Origin: Nonomuraea ceibae
GTDB taxonomy: Bacteria; Actinomycetota; Actinomycetes; Streptosporangiales; Streptosporangiaceae
Assembly: GCF_019396325.1 (NCBI RefSeq)
Contig: NZ_JAHKRO010000003.1
Span: 1 to 64,000, forward strand
Direction of reading: 5' to 3'
DNA: 64,000 nucleotides
The notes under the pieces: model-generated
Databases searched by the model: none
Seen by the model: the letters and a program-made list of their open reading frames with translations, nothing else
Told to the model about the DNA's origin: nothing
Shown: one piece after another, positions 1 through 8,391 of the stretch
Numbering within the stretch: position 1 is the first letter of the stretch
How the letters are laid out: the number at the start of each line of letters is the position of its first letter
Position numbers and translations under genes: made by a program

Positions 1-536
1 ACTCGCCCGATTCCGCCGACGCCCTTCTGCAGGATCTGCGTACCGGCATGGACGCGGTGGCCGGTGACGTCCGCGAGCTGGTGCACGGGCTGCGCCCGCC
101 CGCGCTCGACGATCTGGGCCTGGCCCGCGCGCTGCGTGAGCTGGCGGGGCCGCAGGTGCCGGTGCGGGTCGAGGGGGCGCTGTCGGATCTGCCGGCGGCC
201 GTCGAGGTGGCCGTCTACCGGATCGTCCAGGAGGCGCTGACCAACATCCGTCGGCACGCCGAGGCCGAGACCGTCACCGTCACGCTGCGCCGGGAACGGT
301 GCGTGCTGCGGGTGACCGTCACCGACGACGGGCGTGGCCTGCCCGAGTCCCACCGGCCCGGCGTCGGGCTCTCCTCGATGCGGGAGCGGGCGGCGGAACT
401 GGGCGGCATCTGCGTCATCACCGGCGAACCGGGCCGGGGGACGCGGGTGGAGGTGATGCTGCCCCTGCCGACGGTGGCCTCGGCGGGGGTGCCGGCCGGG
501 GCGGCGGTGCGTGCAGAAAGTAGGAAAAGTAGGTAA
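1..536 (+). CDS. Sensor histidine kinase, NarL/LuxR-partner type (C-terminal part only)
   Basis: The frame is already open at base 3 and continues to TAA at 534-536, so only the C-terminal part is present. A stretch typical of the end of a HisKA_3 dimerisation domain is followed by a HATPase_c domain with an N-box (IVQEALTNIRRHA), a G1 box (DDGRGLP) and a G2 box (GVGLSSMRERAAELGG). This combination is characteristic of kinases that phosphorylate NarL/LuxR-type response regulators. The phosphoacceptor histidine and any sensor region lie upstream of the window. The last codons run through 9-bp tandem repeats that look regulatory for the next gene. No response regulator follows; it is probably upstream. 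Confidence 0.9.
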   Translation, partial: SPDSADALLQDLRTGMDAVAGDVRELVHGLRPPALDDLGLARALRELAGPQVPVRVEGALSDLPAAVEVAVYRIVQEALTNIRRHAEAETVTVTLRRERCVLRVTVTDDGRGLPESHRPGVGLSSMRERAAELGGICVITGEPGRGTRVEVMLPLPTVASAGVPAGAAVRAESRKSR

Positions 537-543
537 AGTCATA
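517..543. repeat. 9-bp tandem repeat upstream of the AbrB-like gene
   Basis: Three consecutive 9-mers read AAAGTAGGA, AAAGTAGGT and AAAGTCATA. They overlap the stop codon of the kinase and end 3 bases before the ATG at 547. The A/T content is far above the surroundings. The position immediately before an AbrB/MazE-type regulator suggests an autoregulatory binding site; this is inference. Confidence 0.5.
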
Positions 544-546
544 CCC

Positions 547-783
547 ATGACCGGAAAAATGATCGAAGGGCCGGACGGCCGGTACATCGTGGGCACCGTG
601 AAGATCAGCGAGAAGGGTCAGATCGTCATCCCCAAGGACGCCCGTGACCTGCTCGGCATCGAGCCCGGCGACACGCTGCTCGTCCTCGTCGACCCCAAGC
701 AGGGCATCGCGCTCGTCGACAACGAGAGGTTCCGGCAGTTCGCCACCGGAGTCCTCGCCGCGCAGAGCGAGCCGGAGCAGTGA
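547..783 (+). CDS. AbrB/MazE/SpoVT-family DNA-binding protein
   Basis: This 78-residue protein carries a swapped-hairpin AbrB fold segment, recognisable as TVKISEKGQIVIPKDARDLL followed by GIEPGDTLLVLVD. Proteins of this family bind AT-rich DNA as dimers and act as transition regulators or antitoxins. I place the start at ATG 547. An in-frame GTG at 511 would add an odd KVGKVGKVI segment that is simply the translation of the 9-bp repeats, so it is less likely. The stop overlaps the GTG of the following hydrolase (GTGA), so the two are translationally coupled. No toxin-like partner is adjacent, so a transcriptional regulator is more likely than an antitoxin. Confidence 0.85.
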   Translation: MTGKMIEGPDGRYIVGTVKISEKGQIVIPKDARDLLGIEPGDTLLVLVDPKQGIALVDNERFRQFATGVLAAQSEPEQ

Positions 784-1784
784 CCCCACCGGTGAACCCC
801 TACCACGGCCTGCGCGAGCCGCTGCCCGCCGCGCTGTCCGGCTTCCGCCAGGAGTCCGCCGAGCTCGACGGCGTGCTGATCAACTACGTCCGCGGCCCCG
901 AGTCGGGTGTCCCGCTCCTGCTGATCCCCGGCCAGATGAGCCTGTGGAGCAGCTACCGCAGCGTCATGCCCGAGCTCGCCCGCCGCTTCACCGTCTACGC
1001 CGTCGACGTCCGGGGCCACGGAGCCTCCTCGTGGACCCCGGGCCACTACTCGTGGGACTCCGCCGGCGGTGACCTGGCGCGATTCCTGCGCGACGTCATC
1101 GGCAGGCCCGCGATCGTCAGCGGCAACTCCTCAGGCGGCGTCCTCGCCCTGTGGTGCGCCGCCAACGTCCCCGACCTGGTCGCCGCCACCGTCCTGGAGG
1201 ACCCGCCGATCTTCTCGGTCGAGATGCCGCGCTTCCGCGACCGCGACCGCTGGGTCTACGCCAGCCTCGTCCACACCGCCGAGGTCGCCGAGAACGGCCG
1301 CCCGGCCGACATCTTCCGCCAGGACATCCCGATCGCCGAGGACAAGAGCATCCGGATGCCCGACCGGTTCGTCGACCTCCTCGACCGCCTGGTCACCCGG
1401 CACGCCCGCCGTCACCCCGGCCGCCCCGCGAGCCTCGGCGTCCGCTGGCTGCCGCGCTCCCTGGACGAGACGATCCGGGCGGTCTCGATGTTCGACCCCG
1501 ACTTCGCCAGGGCGTTCGTCGACGGCCGCTTCTACGGCGACTTCTCCCACGAGGCCGCCCTCCGGGCGGTGAGCGGCCCCGTCCTCCTCATGCACGCCAA
1601 CTGGAACCGCTTCGTCAAGCACGGCCTCGTCGGCGCGATGGACGACGACGACGCCCGCCGTGTCCGCGACCTCGCCCCCCAGACCGTCTACCGCCGCATC
1701 GACGCCAGGCACGTCATCCACGACGACAAACCCCGCGCCTTCCTCACGGCCCTGACGGACTTCGCCTCACACGCGCGGGTCTAG
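780..1784 (+). CDS. Alpha/beta-fold hydrolase
   Basis: A 334-residue cytosolic alpha/beta hydrolase. The nucleophile elbow is GNSSGG, with the serine near residue 117. An oxyanion-loop motif LLIPGQ precedes it, and a C-terminal histidine lies in ARHVIHDD. The first half (VDVRGHGASSW) matches the epoxide hydrolase/lipase-like subgroup, but the substrate cannot be deduced. The GTG start at 780 overlaps the stop of the AbrB-like gene, and a GGAG sequence sits just upstream. The two genes therefore form an operon and the regulator probably controls the enzyme. The stop codon overlaps that of the convergent secreted-protein gene. Confidence 0.85.
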   Translation: MTPPVNPYHGLREPLPAALSGFRQESAELDGVLINYVRGPESGVPLLLIPGQMSLWSSYRSVMPELARRFTVYAVDVRGHGASSWTPGHYSWDSAGGDLARFLRDVIGRPAIVSGNSSGGVLALWCAANVPDLVAATVLEDPPIFSVEMPRFRDRDRWVYASLVHTAEVAENGRPADIFRQDIPIAEDKSIRMPDRFVDLLDRLVTRHARRHPGRPASLGVRWLPRSLDETIRAVSMFDPDFARAFVDGRFYGDFSHEAALRAVSGPVLLMHANWNRFVKHGLVGAMDDDDARRVRDLAPQTVYRRIDARHVIHDDKPRAFLTALTDFASHARV

Positions 1785-2143
1785 CACTCCCCGCGCCACG
1801 TCACCTTGGTCACCGTACGGATCGAGGCCGGCGGCGCCGAGATGTTCCCCTTGCCGTCCGGGTCACCGAAGTGCACGCACCGCGTCCCGACGAACGCGAC
1901 CGTGAGGTTGACGTGGTCGTAGCCCTCCTGCGCGTAGGCGTTGTTGAAGTAGGACCGGGCGGAGACGCTGCCGCTCCAGTTCTGGTTCGTCTTGTACGAC
2001 ATGCCCTCGCTCTGGTTGTAGCCGTAGTAGAAGCAGATGTAGCCCTTCGGGCAGCTCTCGGCGGCCTGCCCCCCCGACGGCACCACCGCCAGCCCCCCGA
2101 ACGCGACGGCGGCGGCCAGTGCGGTGAAGACTCGATTACGCAT
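1781..2143 (-). CDS. Secreted peptidase-inhibitor I36-like protein
   Basis: A 120-residue protein with a Sec signal peptide (residues 1 to about 27, cut after GGQAAE or nearby). A small mature domain follows, beginning ESCPKGYICFYYGYN, and carries five cysteines (C31, C37, C89 and others towards the C-terminal WRGEC). The CPxGYxCFY start resembles peptidase inhibitor family I36 (SMI-type, beta-gamma crystallin fold), which is abundant in actinomycetes. It is probably exported and disulfide-stabilised. Whether it inhibits a metalloprotease is not shown by sequence. It is a single gene with its own upstream region (2144-2215). Confidence 0.7.
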   Translation of the reverse strand: MRNRVFTALAAAVAFGGLAVVPSGGQAAESCPKGYICFYYGYNQSEGMSYKTNQNWSGSVSARSYFNNAYAQEGYDHVNLTVAFVGTRCVHFGDPDGKGNISAPPASIRTVTKVTWRGEC

Positions 2144-2215
2144 GTGTCACCCTTCTCGGTAAGAACCCCGTGAGGTGATCTTCACGCGCCCCGCTTCCCC
2201 TGTGAACCTGTGTCC

Positions 2216-3286
2216 TTACAGGGGGATCACCCTGGGCAGGATCGGGGCGTCGAACCAGGTGGGCTTGTGCTTGCGCAGCAGGGCTTCGCCGTCGCGCTGC
2301 CAGGAGAAGCCGGGCTTGTTCAGCAGCTTGCGGAAGACCTGGTCGGCCTTGGCCGGGTCCGGGGCGGCCAGGCGGCGCAGGATGCCGGGGCCGGTGTCGG
2401 CGCCGCGCAGGTAGCCGCTGATCACGTCGCGGTACGGGCGGCGGACCAGGAGCGACGGGTCGGCGAACGCCGCCTGGGCGAGGTCGAAGCCCGGGAAGAA
2501 GCTGAGCCCCTCCTCCTCGTCGAAGACGACAGCGAGGCTGGGCACGCCGGACAGGCCGAGGTCGGGCAGCTCGGGCTCACGCCATGCGCCGGGCTCGCCG
2601 CCGTTGCGTTCGTGGTCGTGGCGATAGAAGGCCAGGATCGTCTCCTGGACCGCGTCGCCGGCGACGATCACCAGGTCGCTGCCGTACAGGTCGATGAAGG
2701 AGGCGCGCTGCCGCGCCTGGAGGGCGCGGGCCTGGGCGAGTTTGTCCGGGTTGCGGAAGACCATGCGGGGGTTCTGCAGCTGGAGGGTGCGCACGCCGGC
2801 GAGGACGGCGGCGACGTCGTCGGCGGAGTAGGCCGTCGCGGCGCCGCTGATCATCCAGTCGTCGCCGACGGGCACGAGGCCGCCGACCATGACGACGCCG
2901 GGCGTGAGCTGTTCGACGCCCTCGGCGCCCATGTTGGACCTGATCCGGTAGGTCAGCTCGTCGACGTGGTTGACGGCGATGACGCCGTCGTCGCCGTACG
3001 GCTCCTTGATCTCGAACACGCCCTGGACGTAGTCGGCCCACGACAGCAGCAGCGCCCGGTCCGCGCCGGTGAAGCGCTCGGCGAACGAGCCGAGGACGGT
3101 CTGGCCGCCTTCGAGGCGTTCGGTGAGGACGAAGGCGTCGAGAGCGGTCGAGAAGACCATCTCGTCACTGACCCCGTCGGGGAACGCGCGCTGGATCATG
3201 TTCCTGGTGGCCCGCTGGAACCTCGGCGACCTCGCGTACTCCGACAGCTCGCCCTTGAGCTCCCCGGCCCGCTGCATCAGATCCAT
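2216..3286 (-). CDS. Conserved hypothetical protein, 356 aa
   Basis: I do not recognise a family. The protein is soluble, without signal peptide or membrane segments. It starts with a helical region (MDLMQRAGELKGELSEYA). The middle is alternating alpha/beta and contains GVVMVGGLVPVGDDWMISG, and an acidic stretch VVFDEEEGLSFFPGFD lies near residue 255. The C-terminus contains LLNKPGFSWQRDGEALL. Codon use matches its neighbours. It is transcribed divergently from the SDR at 3369, with about 80 bases between them that must hold both promoters. The call rests on coding-quality composition and an uninterrupted frame. Confidence 0.7.
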   Translation of the reverse strand: MDLMQRAGELKGELSEYARSPRFQRATRNMIQRAFPDGVSDEMVFSTALDAFVLTERLEGGQTVLGSFAERFTGADRALLLSWADYVQGVFEIKEPYGDDGVIAVNHVDELTYRIRSNMGAEGVEQLTPGVVMVGGLVPVGDDWMISGAATAYSADDVAAVLAGVRTLQLQNPRMVFRNPDKLAQARALQARQRASFIDLYGSDLVIVAGDAVQETILAFYRHDHERNGGEPGAWREPELPDLGLSGVPSLAVVFDEEEGLSFFPGFDLAQAAFADPSLLVRRPYRDVISGYLRGADTGPGILRRLAAPDPAKADQVFRKLLNKPGFSWQRDGEALLRKHKPTWFDAPILPRVIPL

Positions 3287-3368
3287 GCGCCCAACCTAGC
3301 GCCGGGCCGTCGCCGAAGTCCGGGAAAAGATGACAGACGCTGTCGGGTATCGCGGTTACGTTCGGCTC

Positions 3369-4283
3369 ATGCACAACACGTTGAAGGGCAAGGTCGCGCT
3401 GGTCGCCGGGGGGACGCGGGGCGCCGGTCGGGGCATCGCGACAGAACTCGGGGCGGCGGGGGCGACGGTGTACGTGACCGGCAGGACCACCGGCGAGAGC
3501 CGCTCGGAGTACGGCAGGCCGGAGACCATCGAGGAGACCGCCGCCCTGGTGACCGAGGCAGGCGGGGAGGGCATCCCCGTCCGGGTGGACCATCTCGAAC
3601 GCGACGAGGTGCGCGCCCTCGTCGAGCGGATCGAACGCGAGCAGGGGCGGCTGGACATCCTGGTCAACGACATCTGGGGCGGCGAACTGCTGGCCGAATG
3701 GGACACGCCGCTGTGGGAGCACGACCTGGACAAGGGGCTGCGGCTGCTCCGCCTGGCCATCGACACGCACATCATCACCAGCCACTACGCGCTTCCGCTG
3801 CTGATCCGGCGGCCGGGCGGCCTCGTGGTCGAGATGACCGACGGGACGAAGGCGTACAACGACGACAACTACCGGGTGTCCTTCTTCTACGACCACGCCA
3901 AGAGCGCGGTGATCAGGCTCGGCTTCGCGCAGGCGCACGAGCTGCGGCAGCACGGCTGCGCGGCGGTGACGCTGACGCCGGGCTGGCTCAGGTCGGAGAT
4001 GATGCTGGACCTGTTCGAGGTGACGGAGGACAACTGGCGCGACGCCACCGCCCGCGAACCGCACTTCGTGATCTCCGAGACGCCCCGCTACGTTGGCCGG
4101 GCCGTCGCCGCGCTGGCGACGGACCCGGACGTGATGCGCTGGAGCGGCCAATCGCTGTCCAGCGGGCAGCTCGCCCGCGAGTACGGGTTCACCGACGTGG
4201 ACGGCTCCCAGCCGGACTGCTGGCGCTACCTCGTCGAGGTGCAGGACCCGGGCCGCCCCGCCGACGCCACCGGCTACCGCTGA
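3369..4283 (+). CDS. Short-chain dehydrogenase/reductase (SDR)
   Basis: A 304-residue NAD(P)-dependent oxidoreductase of the classical SDR type. The cofactor motif GGTRGAGRG lies at the N-terminus and the catalytic YxxxK pair is Y174/K178 in FYDHAK. The usual NNAG motif reads VNDIWG, so the second Asn is replaced, and the residue preceding the active tyrosine region is unusual. An upstream in-frame start at 3330 exists, but ATG 3369 gives the normal distance to the glycine motif. Substrate unknown. The 3' end overlaps the convergent MFS gene by 10 bases. Confidence 0.85.
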   Translation: MHNTLKGKVALVAGGTRGAGRGIATELGAAGATVYVTGRTTGESRSEYGRPETIEETAALVTEAGGEGIPVRVDHLERDEVRALVERIEREQGRLDILVNDIWGGELLAEWDTPLWEHDLDKGLRLLRLAIDTHIITSHYALPLLIRRPGGLVVEMTDGTKAYNDDNYRVSFFYDHAKSAVIRLGFAQAHELRQHGCAAVTLTPGWLRSEMMLDLFEVTEDNWRDATAREPHFVISETPRYVGRAVAALATDPDVMRWSGQSLSSGQLAREYGFTDVDGSQPDCWRYLVEVQDPGRPADATGYR

Positions 4284-5683
4284 GCGGGCAGGGTCAGGAT
4301 CACCAGCACGAGCGCCAGGGCGGTGATGCCCAGGCCGACCGTGAAGGCGGCTCCCATGCCGTCGGCGACGGCGACGGCGCTCCCCGTGCTTCCGGCGCTT
4401 CCCGTGTTCCCGGCGACCGAGGCGTACACGCTGGACAGGATCGCGATGCCGAGTGACGCGCCGGTGAGCATCGCGGTCTGGAGCACCCCGGCGGCCGCGC
4501 CCGTGTCGGCGGGGGCGACGGTGGACATGATCGCCAGGTTGAACGGCACGACGACGAGCCCGAGCCCGGCCCCTACCAGCAGCAGGGGGCCGGCGATGCC
4601 GGGGACGTACCCGGTCGTCGCGGAGATCGGGACCAGCCAGGCGACGCCCGCTCCGATCAGGGCCACGCCGGTGATCGCGACGGCCCTGGCGGTGAGCCGG
4701 GTGATCACCCTGGGCGCGCTCTGCGCGGTCAGCAGCATGCCGAGCGCCATGGGCAGGAACGCCAGGCCCGCTTGCAGCGCGTTGTGGCCGAGGACTTCCT
4801 GAAGGAACTGCACGATGAGGAACTGCGTGCTCATCGTCACCATGGGGAGCAGCAGGAGCCCGGCGAAGGCGCCGGCGCGGGCGCGGTCGGCGAACAGCCG
4901 CAGCGGCAGGATCGGCTGCCGCGCCCGCGCCTCGACCCGGACGAAGGCGGCCAGCAGCCCGGCGCCGCACGCCAGCGCGACGAGCGCGGCGGCGTCCCGC
5001 CAGCCGTGCTCGGCGGCGCGGGCCAGCGCGAAGGCCACCGCGCCGAGCCCGGCGACCGAGGTCAGCGCCCCTGCCACGTCGAAGCGCCCGGGCCGGCGCG
5101 GCGCCTCGGCGAGGACGCGCGGCGCCAGCGCGATCACGACCAGCCCGATCGGCACGTTGACGAACAGCACCCAGCGCCAGGACAGCGCCGTGGTGATGAT
5201 CCCGCCCAGGACCAGCCCGAGCGTCATGGCCGACGCGGTGACCGACGAGTAGACGCCGAGCGCCTTCGCCCGGCCCTCACCCTGGAAGTTCGTGGTCAGC
5301 AGCGCGAGCGTGCTCGGCGCGGCCAGCGCGGCGCCGAGTCCTTGCAGGGCGCGGGCGGCGACGAGCCATCCGGGAGCGGTCGCCAGCCCGCCGGCCAGGG
5401 AGGCGACGGTGAACACCGACATGCCCGCGAGGAACATCCGGCGGTGGCCGAGGATGTCGCCCGCACGGCCACCCAGCAGCAGCAGACCGGCGTAGACGAG
5501 CAGGAAGGCGTTGCTGACCCACGACAGCCCGGCCGGGGTGAACCCGAGCCCGCCCCGGATCTCGGGCAGCGCGACGTTGACGATCGTCGCGTCGAGCATC
5601 AGCACCAGTTCGCAGGACACGATGACGGCCAGCGTCACCGCGCCGGCGCTGCGGACGGCGGTTCTTTCGCGCAGGCGGGACAC
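4274..5683 (-). CDS. MFS multidrug exporter, DHA2 (14-TM, EmrB/QacA) type
   Basis: A 469-residue integral membrane proton-antiporter. The loop 2-3 motif A is present as GGRAGDILGHRRM. The antiporter motif in helix 5 reads LGLVLGGIITTALSWRWVLFVNVPIG. Hydrophobic segments fit 14 helices, which defines the DHA2 branch that exports drugs and cationic compounds. I chose GTG 5683 because GAGGAG lies 5 bases upstream of it; the GTG at 5689 sits inside that Shine-Dalgarno. A 24-bp palindrome covers the promoter side, and a TetR gene is divergent, so TetR-controlled efflux is very likely. Confidence 0.88.
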   Translation of the reverse strand: MSRLRERTAVRSAGAVTLAVIVSCELVLMLDATIVNVALPEIRGGLGFTPAGLSWVSNAFLLVYAGLLLLGGRAGDILGHRRMFLAGMSVFTVASLAGGLATAPGWLVAARALQGLGAALAAPSTLALLTTNFQGEGRAKALGVYSSVTASAMTLGLVLGGIITTALSWRWVLFVNVPIGLVVIALAPRVLAEAPRRPGRFDVAGALTSVAGLGAVAFALARAAEHGWRDAAALVALACGAGLLAAFVRVEARARQPILPLRLFADRARAGAFAGLLLLPMVTMSTQFLIVQFLQEVLGHNALQAGLAFLPMALGMLLTAQSAPRVITRLTARAVAITGVALIGAGVAWLVPISATTGYVPGIAGPLLLVGAGLGLVVVPFNLAIMSTVAPADTGAAAGVLQTAMLTGASLGIAILSSVYASVAGNTGSAGSTGSAVAVADGMGAAFTVGLGITALALVLVILTLPAQR

Positions 5684-5695
5684 ATTCACTCCTCA

Positions 5696-5719
5696 ATAGG
5701 GAACCAGGTGGTTCACTAT
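5696..5719. promoter_or_regulatory. TetR operator between MFS and TetR genes
   Basis: A 24-bp inverted repeat has arms ATAG-n-GAACCA and TGGTTC-n-CTAT around a central GG. Ten of twelve positions per arm are paired. It lies 7 bases before the Shine-Dalgarno of the exporter and 40 bases before the TetR start, the classical place for an autoregulated TetR operator. Confidence 0.8.
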
Positions 5720-5758
5720 AGGCCGAGGGTAGGGTGGGATCGCAAGGAGGAGGTGCTG

Positions 5759-6406
5759 ATGGCCACCACGGCCGAACGGTCCGCCCGGCCCGAGCCCGCG
5801 GAGCCTGCCGAGCCCGTCGAGCCGCTGGAGTCCCGCGAGCCGCCCGCGTCACGGCGGCGCGGCGAGGAGCTCCGGCGAGTGATCTTCGATGCGGTCATCG
5901 AGCAGCTCGGGACCGTCGGCTACGCCAAGCTGAGCACCAACCGGATCGCCGCGGCGGCGGGCACCGGCAAGGCGGCCCTCTACCGGCGCTGGCGCAACAA
6001 GGACGAGCTCATCCGCGACGCGCTGCGCGAGCTGATCCCCGGCCCGCCCGAGGTCACCCCGGCCACGCCGCTGCGCGACGGCCTGGTGATGCTGCTCTCC
6101 TACCTGAACCGGGTGCTGTACGACTCCAACGGCGCGGCCTTCCAGGCGGTCGCCGCCGCGGGCGTGGCGCAGACCACGCAGCTACGCGCCCTCTTCCGCG
6201 AATCGGCCACGGAGCCGTGCGAGAGGCGCATCGCCGAGCTGATCGGCATGCACGGCGGCGCCGCCCCGGGCCGCAACGAGACGGCGATCGCCACGGCGGG
6301 GCCCGCGATGATCTTCTACCACTGCCTCAGCGGTCAGCCCAGGAGCACCGACGAGCAGATCGAAGCGATCGTCGACGACCTGCTGCTGCCCCTCATCGGC
6401 GCCTGA
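5759..6406 (+). CDS. TetR/AcrR-family transcriptional repressor
   Basis: A 215-residue protein with an N-terminal TetR helix-turn-helix at roughly residues 35-85, with recognition helix region TNRIAAAAGTGKAALYRRWR. The ligand-binding C-terminal domain resembles TetR_C_16-like domains of drug-responsive repressors. Residues 4-30 are a Pro/Glu-rich leader (PEPAEPAEPVEPLE) that is unlikely to be structured. ATG 5759 is preceded by AAGGAGGAGG and is the clear start. It is divergent from the DHA2 exporter and shares the 24-bp palindrome with it, so the exporter and its own gene are the expected targets. Confidence 0.9.
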   Translation: MATTAERSARPEPAEPAEPVEPLESREPPASRRRGEELRRVIFDAVIEQLGTVGYAKLSTNRIAAAAGTGKAALYRRWRNKDELIRDALRELIPGPPEVTPATPLRDGLVMLLSYLNRVLYDSNGAAFQAVAAAGVAQTTQLRALFRESATEPCERRIAELIGMHGGAAPGRNETAIATAGPAMIFYHCLSGQPRSTDEQIEAIVDDLLLPLIGA

Positions 6407-6421
6407 CGCCGCCGCCTCCGC

Positions 6422-6598
6422 TCAGTCGAAGTCGAAAATGGAGTGCTTGTCGTAGAAGTGGAGGATGTAGCGGCAGCGTATGCAGATCATCAGCGTCATC
6501 CGGTGGGAGGTCATCCCCCACCGGCTGTCGAGGCGGCCCTGCTCCTGCTGGAACTCGGTGCCCTGGCAGAGGGGACAGGCGAGCTGAGGTCTCGTCAT
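6422..6598 (-). CDS. Small zinc-ribbon protein, 58 aa
   Basis: A 58-residue ORF with two CxxC knuckles, CPLC (residues 8-11) and CIRC (39-42), spaced as in a zinc ribbon. The central part reads QGRLDSRWGMTSHRM and the acidic C-terminus ends SIFDFD. Its ATG overlaps the TGA of the gene upstream (ATGA), which strongly supports translation and coupling. Two-knuckle ribbons of this size bind zinc and often mediate protein or nucleic-acid contacts. The exact role is unknown. Confidence 0.75.
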   Translation of the reverse strand: MTRPQLACPLCQGTEFQQEQGRLDSRWGMTSHRMTLMICIRCRYILHFYDKHSIFDFD

Positions 6599-7839
6599 GT
6601 CCGGTGAACGCGCGGCCTGGGCGCCCGGGTTCCGGGCCGCTTGGTGGCCCAGGCGATCCGCTCCTTGGCCGTCCCGCGCAACCCCGGCTTGGCCCGGCGC
6701 GCCACGTACTCCAGCTGGGCCAGCGCCGTGGCCGTGCCGATGTCGCCGAGCACGCCGGTGACGTCCTTGGAGATGTTCGCCGGGCCGTTCAGCGCCAGGC
6801 AGCCGAGCCGGCCGGTGACCTCGTCGTCGGCCAGCCAGATGAGCTGATCGACCACCCAGCGGTTGCCGGACGGCGCCCCGGCGGCCTCCCACGCCTCGTA
6901 CACCGCCCAGCCGAACGCCGCCAGCGACGTGCGTTCGCACAGGTCGAGCACGTCCTGCAGGCCGGGATAGATCTCGGCCGGGGCGTTCCACTGGACGCCG
7001 GGCGACAGCGTGAGCGCGCCGACCAGGTTGCGCACCGCGTCGGCGGGCAGCGGCCGGCCGTCGCGCAGCCTGACCTCGGGCAGCGTGTCCACGTCGAGCC
7101 AGGAGAGGGCGCGCGGCCTGCTGGTCGGCGCGCCCCCGTCCAGGATCAGCGTGACAGCGTCCGCGACCTCGTCGCCGTAGGTCCTGGCGGCCGCCACCAC
7201 GGCCGCCCTGCCGTGCCCGGAGACGATGTGGAACAGCGCCGCCCCCGCCTTGTCGCGTGCGGCCCGCCTGGTGCCGAGCGCGTCCGGCACCAGGTACGGC
7301 ACCGCCGCCGTCCCGTGCCGGGCGAACCACTCCCGGGCATGGTGGCGCGTCGCCGCCCTGCCGAGCCAGGCGGCCATCAACCGGGCCACCTCGACGTCGC
7401 GGAACGGCATCAGCGCCCAGCCGGACCGGTGCGTCTTCGCGTTGGGGAACACCACGGGAAGGGCGTCGGCCTCGAACCGCACGGTGACGGTCCGCAGGAT
7501 CGAGAAGTCGGACGAACGCCTGAGCTTCAGCTTCCAGCTCCCCAGCAGCGGCCGGACCAGCTCCTCCGGAGCCAGCTCGAACAGCGAGAACTGCGCCGAT
7601 TCGCGGACGATCCGCCCGTTCACGAACTCCCGTACGACACCCTCCCACCCCTCCCGCTGGAGGACCTCCTTGAGCTCGGCCGTCAGATGGGAACGGCCGG
7701 GAAGTCCTTGCCTGAGCTCCTCGCGTTCCCCCGGTAACCAGTCGACCACCCGTCCCGCGGGAGGCAGCAGCCCCGGGATCACCGGGGGCTTCCGCTCCCA
7801 CGGGGGAGTGACCAGAAGGGGAGGAAGCGCGTCGCGCAT
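6595..7839 (-). CDS. DUF4132-associated helical-repeat protein (stand-alone)
   Basis: A 414-residue soluble protein. From about residue 190 onward it contains a pattern I associate with the helical region that precedes DUF4132 in large actinomycete proteins: AARDKAGAALFHIVSGHG, then WLDVDTLPEVRLRDGRPLPADAV, then a DDEVTGRLG segment, then a terminal IGTATALAQLEYVARRAK. The DUF4132 domain itself is missing, as is any WGR domain. This is therefore a short paralogue or a truncated form. It is translationally coupled to a zinc-ribbon peptide. Family assignment is from memory of the motif pattern and is only moderately certain. Confidence 0.6.
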   Translation of the reverse strand: MRDALPPLLVTPPWERKPPVIPGLLPPAGRVVDWLPGEREELRQGLPGRSHLTAELKEVLQREGWEGVVREFVNGRIVRESAQFSLFELAPEELVRPLLGSWKLKLRRSSDFSILRTVTVRFEADALPVVFPNAKTHRSGWALMPFRDVEVARLMAAWLGRAATRHHAREWFARHGTAAVPYLVPDALGTRRAARDKAGAALFHIVSGHGRAAVVAAARTYGDEVADAVTLILDGGAPTSRPRALSWLDVDTLPEVRLRDGRPLPADAVRNLVGALTLSPGVQWNAPAEIYPGLQDVLDLCERTSLAAFGWAVYEAWEAAGAPSGNRWVVDQLIWLADDEVTGRLGCLALNGPANISKDVTGVLGDIGTATALAQLEYVARRAKPGLRGTAKERIAWATKRPGTRAPRPRVHRT

Positions 7840-7947
7840 ATGTCAGCCTTTCGAGCACAGGACTTCGGCGACGGCATTCCTACCGAAGCCCGGTATGTCG
7901 CGAGCATGTCGTCTCCGGGGCACGGCTCCACCGGTGGGGACGACCGC

Positions 7948-8274
7948 CTACAGAGGACAGGTGCCGCCGGCGTAGACACGAATACCGGAGATCTTGCGCG
8001 GCTGCGAGTAGGTTTCCGTCTCGCCCGGCTGCAGACAGCCGATGTTCACGCCCTCGGCGGGGACCAGACGCGCCGCGTACGGGCTGCTGTTACGCGCGGA
8101 CGTGATCTCGCGCGCCAGCGGGATGTAGCCGGGCGACGGGGTGACGCAGACGGACTGGATGCCGGAGTAGAGGCAGATGGAACCGCTGGTGGCGGCGGCG
8201 GGTGCAGTCATCCCGATCGCGGCCAGGAGCGCGGCGGCGGCGATGCCCGCCGGCAGGTGTTTCCGTGCTCGCAT
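7948..8274 (-). CDS. Small secreted protein, 108 aa
   Basis: A Sec signal peptide is clear: a basic start MRARKH, a hydrophobic core IAAAALLAAIGM, and an AAAT cleavage region near residue 29. The mature domain is about 78 residues with four cysteines (SICLYSG, SVCVT, IGCLQPG, GTCPL). It probably forms two disulfides. It is of the same size class as the I36-like protein at 1781, but lacks its CPxGY start. Function unknown. A 108-base gap to the next gene upstream in transcription and 116 bases beyond its start show nothing else. Confidence 0.65.
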   Translation of the reverse strand: MRARKHLPAGIAAAALLAAIGMTAPAAATSGSICLYSGIQSVCVTPSPGYIPLAREITSARNSSPYAARLVPAEGVNIGCLQPGETETYSQPRKISGIRVYAGGTCPL

Positions 8275-8391
8275 TCTCGGACCCTCCTCATCGGATTCGT
8301 GGTCGTGAGAAACGATAGATCGGGCCGCTTTACTTTTGATTTCACCGCACTTTCGGCACCGGGTCGGCTCCCGCCCGCTGCCCGGAATTCT

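Noticed and set aside
5696..5719. LexA (SOS) box
   Set aside because: GAAC and GTTC are separated by six bases, not the four of the actinobacterial LexA box, and the context is a TetR/exporter pair.
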